Below are positions 1-4,717 of a stretch of DNA of 12,921 nt, piece after piece (within the stretch, counting starts at the first letter, position 1; each line of letters starts with the position of its first letter). The stretch lies in contig VSNY01000059.1 of assembly GCA_009774535.1 (NCBI GenBank), positions 9,040 to 21,960 of the forward strand. The letters run 5' to 3'. The position numbers were made by a program, and so were the translations under genes. The notes below the pieces were generated by a model. It saw only the letters and a list, made by a program, of their open reading frames with translations. It made no database searches and was not told the origin of the DNA. Source of the DNA: Lachnospiraceae bacterium. GTDB lineage: Bacteria; Bacillota; Clostridia; Lachnospirales; Lachnospiraceae.

Positions 1-164
1 CATAACAGCAAGGATTTGCTTGTACAACAGAGAATTTGCCATTTTACATAACAGCAAGGATTTGCTTGTACAACAGAGAATTTGCCATTTTACATAACAG
101 CAAGGATTTGCTTGTACAACAGAAAATTTGCTATTTTACATAACAGCAAAGATTTACTTGTACA
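1..164. repeat. 46-bp direct tandem repeat, 3 full copies plus a degenerate partial copy
   Basis: Units begin CATAACAGCA at 1, 47, 93 and 139, giving a period of exactly 46 bp with no spacer. Copies 1 and 2 are identical. Copy 3 has two changes near its right end (positions around 123 and 132). The fourth copy is degenerate and breaks off after about 26 bases, near 164. Each unit holds a short imperfect inverted repeat (AGCAA-GGAT-TTGCT) and the self-complementary octamer TTGTACAA. The array may continue to the left of the window. The last copy supplies the -35 region of the promoter of the downstream gene. There are no spacers, so this is not a CRISPR. Its role is unknown. Confidence 0.95.
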
Positions 165-186
165 GAAGCGGAAAAATGAATATAAT
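158..186 (+). promoter_or_regulatory. Sigma-A type promoter of the DUF1653 gene
   Basis: A perfect -10 box, TATAAT, lies at 181-186. The -35 region is TTGTAC at 158-163 (17-nt spacer), or equally TGTACA at 159-164 (16-nt spacer). The -35 lies inside the last, degenerate copy of the 46-bp repeat. The expected transcript start is near 193, leaving a leader of about 68 nt before the start codon at 261. The -10 is strong and the -35 only moderate. Confidence 0.6.
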
Positions 187-201
187 GTTATAGAAAAGAG
201 C

Positions 202-238
202 AGGAGTGAGAGGGAGCAATGTCGCTTCCTTCACTCTT
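202..238 (+). promoter_or_regulatory. Stable hairpin in the 5' leader of the DUF1653 mRNA
   Basis: GAGTGA (204-209) and AGGGAGC (211-217) pair with GCTTCCT (224-230) and TCACTC (231-236). This gives about 13 base pairs with a single bulged G at 210 and a six-base loop. One or two further weak pairs are possible at each end. No run of T follows, so it does not look like an intrinsic terminator. It lies between the predicted transcript start and the ribosome binding site (AGGAAG, about 248-252). It could affect mRNA stability or translation; that is inference. Confidence 0.5.
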
Positions 239-260
239 CATGAAAAAGGAAGTATGACAA

Positions 261-1109
261 ATGGACAGATTACCGAGAACAGGAGAGTTTTACAGGGATA
301 TTTCAGACAAAACATTCCAGATCGTCACAATTGCCGTTCACACAGGAACCGGAGAGCAGATGGTAGTATATCAGGCGCTGTTCGGTGATTTTGGCGTTTA
401 TACCCAGCCAGTGCAGCAGTTTACGGAAAATTTTAAAAATCAAAAGGAACTGGATGCTTCTAAGGAACCGTATCGGCAGAAAACGCCGGGAGCTGTCAGA
501 GACCAGAATACCGTGGGCTTTTTACGAAATCTGCAGAATGCGGCGGGTAATTATGGAAACAGCCAGAATACGGCGGATCAGCCATTACAGCCGCAGAATC
601 AGGCGGATGTATCCGCAGCCGTACAAAAAGATACAGGTTTCGCCAAAAGTCCCGCAGATCGATCGAAAGACGATGGGGATGCCAGGCAGCCGCAGCAAAA
701 GACGCGCCCGCATACCCAGTCCCCGGCAGAAGCAAGGCGGATCCTGCGGCAGAGCCAAAATCGGACGGATACTGCTGCCGGAGACTCGTACTACGATGAA
801 AAGCGGCGCCGCCAGATGGAGGAGCGGGAGCAGCGCAGGGAAATGTTCCGCAAGTCGCAAAAGCATGAAAGCGCGACCGAAGAACTTAGGGCAAATCCGT
901 GTCTGCTCAAATTTTTAGAGGCGGATACGTATGAGGAAAAGTTCCATGTGCTGAATACAATTCAAAACGATATGACGGACCGCCTGATCGACGATATCGC
1001 AGTCGTATTGGATGTTGTAATTCCCGAAGGCCCGTTGAATGACCGTTTTCATCAGCTGAGGAACATTATACTGACCCGCCAGAAATACGAAACGAATCGT
1101 TTTCGCTGA
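261..1109 (+). CDS. DUF1653-domain protein with a long variable linker (282 aa), function unknown
   Basis: Residues 4-58 match the DUF1653 pattern: a GEFYR-like start, then the signature VVYQALFGDFGVYTQP, a small domain common in bacteria and without an established function. Residues 60-208 form a hydrophilic linker rich in Q, N, R, D and A. It contains four 10-residue degenerate repeats (82-121) and a strongly charged, probably helical stretch near 175-205. The C-terminal 74 residues (from LRANPCLLKF) look folded and conserved-like but I do not recognise them. No signal peptide or membrane segment is visible. ATG 261 is chosen because AGGAAG lies about 8 nt upstream and the DUF1653 domain begins straight after it. 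A GTG-start frame at 206 and ATG 254 are in another frame that soon closes. The 3' end overlaps the convergent CYTH gene by 44 bp. Expression is probably from the promoter at 158-186. Confidence 0.88.
   Translation: MDRLPRTGEFYRDISDKTFQIVTIAVHTGTGEQMVVYQALFGDFGVYTQPVQQFTENFKNQKELDASKEPYRQKTPGAVRDQNTVGFLRNLQNAAGNYGNSQNTADQPLQPQNQADVSAAVQKDTGFAKSPADRSKDDGDARQPQQKTRPHTQSPAEARRILRQSQNRTDTAAGDSYYDEKRRRQMEEREQRREMFRKSQKHESATEELRANPCLLKFLEADTYEEKFHVLNTIQNDMTDRLIDDIAVVLDVVIPEGPLNDRFHQLRNIILTRQKYETNRFR
504..623 (+). repeat. Four degenerate 30-bp in-frame repeats inside the DUF1653 gene
   Basis: CAGAAT recurs at exactly 504, 534, 564 and 594, each time as the first six bases of a 30-bp, 10-codon unit. 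In three of the units it is followed by a GGCGG-like core. The encoded units begin QNTVG, QNAAG, QNTAD and QNQAD. The constant spacing suggests that the linker grew by tandem duplication and then diverged. Confidence 0.7.
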
Positions 1110-1590
1110 CAAGCAGCGCGCCTTTGCTCATCTCACTGTTATGGTAGCGGCTGTCATAAGTGACGTCTTCCCCGAACCAGTCCGGCGCCAGGAAGGCATT
1201 TGCTTCTTCCACAGAGGTAAATTCCACTTCTGCCAGTGTAATTCCTTCCAGCTGTCCGTGGAAAAGATCCAGTTCGATCGTATGCGCATCGTCCAGGGGA
1301 ATCATGTATCTGCGTTTGGTAATCAGGATACCATCTGCTTTTTTGCGCAGATGCTCATAGGCTTTCAGCGTCAGGGATACTTCATATTCCTGATGCGCCA
1401 TCATACCAGAGGATTTGTAAGTCAGAAAACAGTCGTTATCCATTTTTCGGATGCGTATAGTCGGATTGGTACACAGATAACCTTGTTCAATATCATGAAA
1501 CGGGTACTGGTCCAGATGATCCGGCAGTTTTTTGGGGATGAATTTGCGTTCAATCTCCATGTTTGGTGAGGATTTGTCTTTGTTTGACAT
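1066..1590 (-). CDS. CYTH-domain (triphosphate tunnel) phosphatase, 174 aa
   Basis: This is a member of the CYTH/TTM superfamily, whose bacterial members commonly hydrolyse inorganic tripolyphosphate or thiamine triphosphate with a divalent metal. The hallmark ExExK motif is present as MEIERKF (E12, E14, K16). The other tunnel residues follow in order: RIRK (R46, R48, K49), TYK (K59), EYE (E68, E70), KRR (92-94), ELD (E106, D108) and AEVEF (E121, E123). The length is typical for a stand-alone domain, with no fused CHAD domain. The start at 1590 is chosen because AAGGAG lies about 7 nt upstream on the minus strand and ExExK falls near the N-terminus as expected. A longer in-frame extension to 1746 would run across the promoter and lacks a ribosome binding site. 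The substrate cannot be told from sequence; tripolyphosphatase is the best guess. It is convergent with, and overlaps, the DUF1653 gene. Confidence 0.9.
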   Translation of the reverse strand: MSNKDKSSPNMEIERKFIPKKLPDHLDQYPFHDIEQGYLCTNPTIRIRKMDNDCFLTYKSSGMMAHQEYEVSLTLKAYEHLRKKADGILITKRRYMIPLDDAHTIELDLFHGQLEGITLAEVEFTSVEEANAFLAPDWFGEDVTYDSRYHNSEMSKGALLVSENDSFRISGGSV

Positions 1591-1620
1591 AGGGATTCTC
1601 CTTTTTTCAATATTTTGTAT

Positions 1621-1737
1621 CCGTTCAGCAAGGATTGGAACGGTTACATACACAGTTGCCATAATGGAAACAATAACGGATTTTGGATAAAAAGTCAATG
1701 CGGATAATCGTTTCCACTGATCTGAACGGTTACCGTT
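1621..1737. promoter_or_regulatory. Repeated AACGG/CCGTT motifs in the divergent intergenic region
   Basis: The 10-mer GAACGGTTAC occurs at 1638-1647 and again at 1724-1733. The second copy is part of the near-perfect inverted repeat AACGG-TTA-CCGTT (1725-1737). CCGTTCAG at 1621-1628 is the reverse complement of CTGAACGG at 1722-1729. These copies flank the CYTH promoter and lie between the two divergent genes, so they could be operator sites for a shared regulator. No known regulator motif is recognised. Confidence 0.35.
1670..1698 (-). promoter_or_regulatory. Sigma-A type promoter of the CYTH gene
   Basis: Read on the minus strand, TTGACT (1698-1693) is followed after exactly 17 nt by TATTGT (1675-1670). 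Both boxes are close to consensus. The transcript would start near 1663, giving a leader of about 72 nt before the start codon at 1590. No equally good promoter is visible on the plus strand for the divergent DJ-1 gene. Weak candidates there are CATAAT at 1660-1665 and GATAAT at 1703-1708, both with poor -35 boxes. Confidence 0.65.
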
Positions 1738-1766
1738 AAAAATCAATCAAGCAGGAGGAAATAAAA

Positions 1767-2315
1767 ATGAGTAAAATTGCAGTATTTTTTGCCGATGGAT
1801 GTGAAGAAATCGAAGGACTAACCGTTGTGGACATGCTCCGGCGCGCCAACCTGGACGTTGTCAGTGTGTCGATTACAGGCAGCAGGGAAGTACATGGGTC
1901 GCATAATATTACTTTTTTTGCAGACACGGTCTATGAAGAGGTAAGTGCGGATACGTTTGACGGTATCGTGCTTCCGGGAGGAGCTGTCGGTACGGAGCAT
2001 CTGGGCGCGCATGAAGGCGTAACAGCGGCTGTAAAAACATTTGCGGCGCAAGGAAAACTGGTAGCCGCCATCTGCGCAGCGCCAAGCGTACTGGGAGCCT
2101 GCGGCGTGTTGCAGGGAAAACGTGCGACCTGTCACCCGGGATGGGAAGTAAAGCTGCCGGGAGCGATTACATGTGAAGAATCGGCAGTCGTGGATGGAAA
2201 TATTATTACAAGCCGTGGAATGGGAACGTCCATTGATTTTTCACTGGCGATTATCAAAGCATTTGCAAGTGAGGAAGTCTTGGCGCAAGTGAAAAAAGGG
2301 ATTGTGTATGCCTGA
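1767..2315 (+). CDS. DJ-1/PfpI family protein (182 aa)
   Basis: This is a cytosolic class I glutamine-amidotransferase-like fold protein of the DJ-1/ThiJ/PfpI family. Family members are reported as glyoxalase III or deglycase-like enzymes, chaperones or oxidative-stress proteins. The nucleophile-elbow cysteine is C103, in AAICAAPSVLG. The supporting glutamate is E16, in GCEEIEG, which matches E18 of human DJ-1. A histidine, H123 in ATCHPGWE, corresponds to human H126. The GIVLPGG strand-turn at 66-72 is typical. The length of 182 residues is normal for the DJ-1 subgroup. The start has an excellent AGGAGG 8 nt upstream. The gene is monocistronic: divergent from the CYTH gene and closed by a terminator overlapping its stop codon. 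The exact activity (methylglyoxal detoxification or other) is not decided by sequence. Confidence 0.92.
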   Translation: MSKIAVFFADGCEEIEGLTVVDMLRRANLDVVSVSITGSREVHGSHNITFFADTVYEEVSADTFDGIVLPGGAVGTEHLGAHEGVTAAVKTFAAQGKLVAAICAAPSVLGACGVLQGKRATCHPGWEVKLPGAITCEESAVVDGNIITSRGMGTSIDFSLAIIKAFASEEVLAQVKKGIVYA

Positions 2316-2355
2316 CAGACAGGCTTGTACGCAAATCGTGCAGCCTGCCTGTTTT
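2315..2355 (+). terminator. Intrinsic terminator of the DJ-1 gene
   Basis: The arm ACAGACAGGCTTGTACG (2315-2331) pairs with CGTGCAGCCTGCCTGT (2337-2352) around a CAAAT loop, with one bulge and a few weak pairs, followed by TTTT. The stem begins within the TGA stop codon. The hairpin also lies just past the end of the convergent hydrolase gene (2366). There is no T-run on that strand, so termination in that direction is less sure. Confidence 0.8.
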
Positions 2356-2365
2356 GACTATAGTG

Positions 2366-3556
2366 TTAGCTTATTTTGATTTTAAGGATATTACTGTCCT
2401 TTCCATAATAAGTAACCCCTTTTACGACCTGATAGCTTCTGACTTTAAAATAGTATGTTTTTTGGGACTTCAGCTTTTTGGAACTGGTTTGGAAAGACTT
2501 TTGACCGGAAGTGCCTTTGCCCAGTTTTTTGTAAGTCCCTTTTTTGTCAGCTGCATACAATAGCTGGTAGCCGTCCGCGTCCGCAGGGAGTTTGATTTGC
2601 GCGGTCAGCTTCTTTTTGCTGTCAGAGTACAGTGAACGAAGCACGGCAGGCTTTGGGCTGTGAGCGTCTTTACATGCACGGATAATCAGATCTGCGATCA
2701 CTGCGTGTCCCTGTACGGAAGGGTGCGGGTCCAGGCTGAGACTGGCAGGCTGTTGGAAGTCTGCCTGCACGTTGGTCAGTTCTTGTTCCTGAAACGGCGT
2801 ATAGACGTCAATCAGCGTGTAATCCGGCGCATCTTTGGAAAATGCCTGGTTGATTTCCTGGATGTAACGATCGGCAAGTTCTCCGATTTTTGGAAGAAAC
2901 GCAAATGGATTGTATATATTTGTTACATAGATTTCGGCGTCGGGCGCTTTTTCGTGCAGAAGGGAAAGAATCGTTTGGAAATTTTCTGCAAATGCACGAG
3001 CCTGCGCATGGAGCGTGGCATGGTCTGACAATTCTGTAAGCAGCGCTTCAGCTTTTTTATAATATTCTGCCATCTGGGACAAATCCAGTTGCGGCAGCGT
3101 GAATCCGTTTTTGATCTGGTCTTCGATCTGTGCCGGGTCAATGGCGGACGGATCGATTTGGAAATAATCCATGACAATTTGAATAAACGGCAGCAGCAGA
3201 TCGTTGGAACCGATGGAAAGCGTAATAACGTCGGTCGCGGCCAAGTCTGCGTCTGCTTTTTGGGAAGTCAGCAGTTCGATACAGTCGTCGCTGTCAGATC
3301 CGGTAACGGCGTAGTTCTGAGACTTTGTCTTTAAAAACGCGGCAGTCAGCGCCTGATAGCTTTTGGCAGGGGCTGCGGGAGTGTCCTGGCTGTCGGTATA
3401 GCCGCTTAGGCCGTAACCGGCGGCGATACTGTCGCCGAACGCGGTATAGACCGCCGGCTGACCGGATGCTTTTGCGTATGCTGTACCGGGACTGGCGCAT
3501 ATGGATGCGGCAAGCAGACACAGCAGCGTCAAAAAGGAACAGATTCTTTTTCTCAT
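2366..3556 (-). CDS. Secreted SGNH/GDSL-family hydrolase with C-terminal beta-sandwich-like domain (396 aa)
   Basis: Residues 1-28 are a Sec signal peptide (MRKR, a hydrophobic core, then a likely cut after AYA). C20 is not in a proper lipobox, so a lipid anchor is unlikely. The SGNH esterase/lipase domain spans about 34-300. It has block I FGDSIAAGYG with nucleophile S43, block III IGSNDLL (G116, N118), and a C-terminal DPHPSVQGH with D276 and H278. The last ~85 residues (about 312-396) resemble the fibronectin III-like modules found at the end of many clostridial secreted proteins, with patterns such as DGYQLLYA, KTYYFKVRSY and YYGKDSN. AGGAGG lies 7 nt before the ATG at 3556. The protein would act outside the cell as an ester hydrolase on lipids, acylated sugars or cell-wall components; the substrate is unknown. 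It is divergent from the spore protein gene and convergent with the DJ-1 gene. Confidence 0.88.
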   Translation of the reverse strand: MRKRICSFLTLLCLLAASICASPGTAYAKASGQPAVYTAFGDSIAAGYGLSGYTDSQDTPAAPAKSYQALTAAFLKTKSQNYAVTGSDSDDCIELLTSQKADADLAATDVITLSIGSNDLLLPFIQIVMDYFQIDPSAIDPAQIEDQIKNGFTLPQLDLSQMAEYYKKAEALLTELSDHATLHAQARAFAENFQTILSLLHEKAPDAEIYVTNIYNPFAFLPKIGELADRYIQEINQAFSKDAPDYTLIDVYTPFQEQELTNVQADFQQPASLSLDPHPSVQGHAVIADLIIRACKDAHSPKPAVLRSLYSDSKKKLTAQIKLPADADGYQLLYAADKKGTYKKLGKGTSGQKSFQTSSKKLKSQKTYYFKVRSYQVVKGVTYYGKDSNILKIKIS

Positions 3557-3602
3557 AGTAGTACCTCCTGTTGGAAGATGTCTGTCATTTTGCTACCGCA
3601 TT

Positions 3603-3631
3603 ATTATATCATATAATTCCAGAACTTACCA
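3603..3631 (-). promoter_or_regulatory. Extended -10 promoter of the GDSL hydrolase gene
   Basis: On the minus strand TATAAT (3608-3603) is preceded by TGA, making an extended -10 (TGnTATAAT). A weak -35, TGGTAA (3631-3626), stands at 17 nt. The leader would be about 40 nt, ending in the AGGAGG at 3569-3564. The -35 abuts the -35 of the divergent spore-protein promoter. Confidence 0.6.
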
Positions 3632-3661
3632 TTCATAAATCCATCTGATTTTTCCATACTA
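3632..3661 (+). promoter_or_regulatory. Forespore (sigma-G/sigma-F type) promoter of the SASP gene
   Basis: CATACTA at 3655-3661 fits the sigma-G -10 consensus CATnHTA fully. TTCATA at 3632-3637 fits the -35 pattern gHATR except for its first base. The spacer is 17 nt. Alpha/beta SASP genes are known sigma-G targets in Bacillus and Clostridia, so sequence and gene identity agree. The predicted leader is about 65 nt. Confidence 0.65.
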
Positions 3662-3733
3662 ACAACAGATAGCGGAACACATTTCTGTTATTGAAAAAGA
3701 AAGATTAAGAGAATAAGATGGAGGGACATGCAT

Positions 3734-3943
3734 ATGTCAAGTTCAAAAAATTCAAATTCAGGTATGGCAGTGCCGGAAGCAAAAGAAGCAATGAAACAGT
3801 TTAAAGAGGAAGTCGCATCTGAATTAGGCGTGAATTTAAAAGACGGTTATAACGGGGATCTGACTTCCCGTGAGGCTGGTTCCATTGGCGGCGAAATGGT
3901 GAAAAAGATGATTATGAGACAGGAAGAACAAATGAAACAGTAA
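3734..3943 (+). CDS. Alpha/beta-type small acid-soluble spore protein (69 aa)
   Basis: These proteins coat and protect DNA in the dormant spore and are degraded at germination by the protease GPR. Two conserved blocks are present: KEEVASELGVN (24-34), which contains the GPR site, here E26|V27, and LTSREAGSIGGEMVKKMI (43-60), the DNA-binding helix-turn-helix-like segment. The length is typical. Position 27 is V, where Bacillus proteins usually have F or I. ATG 3734 is chosen over ATG 3728 because GGAGG (3720-3724) is 9 nt from the former and only 3 nt from the latter; the alternative adds only M-H. The gene is monocistronic, with a forespore-type promoter upstream and a strong terminator downstream. 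It shows the organism is, or recently was, a spore former. Confidence 0.93.
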   Translation: MSSSKNSNSGMAVPEAKEAMKQFKEEVASELGVNLKDGYNGDLTSREAGSIGGEMVKKMIMRQEEQMKQ

Positions 3944-4014
3944 GACGCAGGCAGACGGTAAGCCTCCGGCGGGCCAAAAGCCGGACGGCAGGCTGCTGAT
4001 CCGTTTGTAAAAAA

Positions 4015-4044
4015 GATGCCCGGTATGTGCGGGCATCTTTTTTT
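4015..4044 (+). terminator. Intrinsic terminator of the SASP gene
   Basis: GATGCCCG (4015-4022) and CGGGCATC (4030-4037) form a perfect 8-bp stem with a 7-base loop, followed by seven T. A run of A just before the stem means it could also work on the other strand. A second GC-rich structure precedes it: AGCCT (3961-3965) with AGGCT (3990-3994), and CCGGC (3966-3970) with GCCGG (3980-3984), with a 5-nt bulge. Nothing else is visible between 3944 and the dfx promoter. Confidence 0.92.
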
Positions 4045-4057
4045 ATAAAATTTTCAT

Positions 4058-4086
4058 TTGCAGTGCGGTTGTTTCTATATTATAAT
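4058..4086 (+). promoter_or_regulatory. Sigma-A promoter of the desulfoferrodoxin gene with possible operator
   Basis: TTGCAG (4058-4063), a 17-nt spacer and TATAAT (4081-4086) form a strong promoter. The -10 overlaps the imperfect inverted repeat TTATAAT-CGG-ATTAGAA (4080-4096). Its arms resemble the 7-base arms of Fur/PerR-family boxes, but its spacer is 3 nt rather than 1 nt. A peroxide- or metal-responsive operator is possible but only inferred. Confidence 0.7.
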
Positions 4087-4136
4087 CGGATTAGAACAAA
4101 CAAAAACCTGACCAAAAGAAGAGGAGAAGGAAAAGA

Positions 4137-4511
4137 ATGGAACAGAAATTTTTTATTTGTGAACACTGTGGAAATATCATTGCGATGGTAAAAGATGCCG
4201 GAGTGCCGGTCATGTGCTGCGGGCAGAAAATGAAGGAACTCGTTGCAGGAACGACGGACGCGGCTGTGGAGAAGCATGTCCCTTCTTATAAGGTAGAAGG
4301 CAATCTTGTAACGGTCAATGTAGGCTCTGTAGAACATCCGATGATGGACGAGCATTATATCGAATGGGTATCGCTGCAGACAAAGCAGGGCAACCAGAGA
4401 AAAGCGCTGCGTCCGCAGGAGAAGCCGGAAGTTCGTTTTGCCCTCTGCGAAGGGGATGAAGTGGAAGCTGTGTATGCGTACTGCAACCTTCACGGCCTTT
4501 GGAAAGCTTAA
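4137..4511 (+). CDS. dfx: Desulfoferrodoxin (class I superoxide reductase)
   Basis: This protein reduces superoxide to hydrogen peroxide without making oxygen, a typical oxygen-defence enzyme of anaerobes, using electrons from rubredoxin or similar. The N-terminal rubredoxin-like center I has four cysteines: C8 and C11 (CEHC) plus C27 and C28 (CC). The catalytic center II is complete: the EKH segment (E45, K46, H47), H67 (EHP), H73 (EHYIEW), and C116 with H119 (YCNLHGLWK). At 124 residues it has the usual length, with both iron centers, so it is the two-iron desulfoferrodoxin rather than neelaredoxin. A GAGGAG-type ribosome binding site about 10 nt upstream supports the ATG at 4137. It has its own promoter and terminator and so is probably a single-gene unit. 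It indicates a strictly anaerobic lifestyle with transient oxygen exposure. Confidence 0.97.
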   Translation: MEQKFFICEHCGNIIAMVKDAGVPVMCCGQKMKELVAGTTDAAVEKHVPSYKVEGNLVTVNVGSVEHPMMDEHYIEWVSLQTKQGNQRKALRPQEKPEVRFALCEGDEVEAVYAYCNLHGLWKA

Positions 4512-4541
4512 AACTGCATAAGTAAGAAAATAACAGAAACC

Positions 4542-4582
4542 GTGTAAAGCTTCCGGCCCTGCCGCTGGCTTTACACTTTTTT
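4542..4582 (+). terminator. Intrinsic terminator of the desulfoferrodoxin gene
   Basis: GTGTAAAGC (4542-4550) pairs perfectly with GCTTTACAC (4568-4576). The loop holds a smaller CGGC-CCT-GCCG hairpin (4554-4564). Six T follow at 4577-4582. Confidence 0.92.
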
Positions 4583-4600
4583 ATTTTTATGAAAAAGTGC

Positions 4601-4629
4601 TGGTAATTTGCAAAGCACTGTGTTATAAT
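4601..4629 (+). promoter_or_regulatory. Extended -10 promoter of the tig-clpP-clpX cluster
   Basis: TATAAT at 4624-4629 is preceded by TGT (extended -10). A weak -35, TGGTAA, stands at 4601-4606, spacer 17. The same -35 and extended -10 layout is seen for the GDSL hydrolase promoter. An inverted repeat, AGTGCT (4596-4601) and AGCACT (4614-4619), overlaps the -35 and spacer. I see no CtsR heptads and no proper CIRCE element here. Confidence 0.6.
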
Positions 4630-4674
4630 CTATAAATGACTGTAAATAGCTGGAATCACAGCTGGGAGAACCGC

Positions 4675-4701
4675 ATGGAGCGTGTTTCTTACAAGCTTTA
4701 A
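4675..4701 (+). promoter_or_regulatory. Candidate leader ORF (MERVSYKL) in the tig 5' leader
   Basis: An ATG at 4675 has GGGAG at 4664-4668, 6 nt upstream. It opens eight codons and stops at TAA 4699-4701, whose last base is the first base of the tig AGGAGG (4701-4706). A small hairpin, AGCTG (4648-4652) with CAGCT (4659-4663), lies just before it. The layout would allow ribosomes ending on the leader to affect tig initiation. It is short enough to be chance, so confidence is low. Confidence 0.3.
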
Positions 4702-4717
4702 GGAGGAAATAAAAAGA

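Noticed and set aside
1..164. CRISPR array
   Set aside because: The 46-bp units abut directly with no unique spacers between them, and no cas genes are near.
206..388. Short plus-strand frame upstream of, and overlapping, the DUF1653 gene
   Set aside because: It uses a GTG inside the leader hairpin, has no recognisable protein content, and is out of frame with the well-supported gene at 261.
1591..1746. N-terminal extension of the CYTH protein
   Set aside because: It would have to be translated across the gene's own promoter, has no ribosome binding site, and the ExExK motif is near the N-terminus only with the start at 1590.
3728..3733. Upstream ATG for the SASP gene
   Set aside because: Only 3 nt from GGAGG; the next ATG at 3734 has a normal 9-nt spacing.
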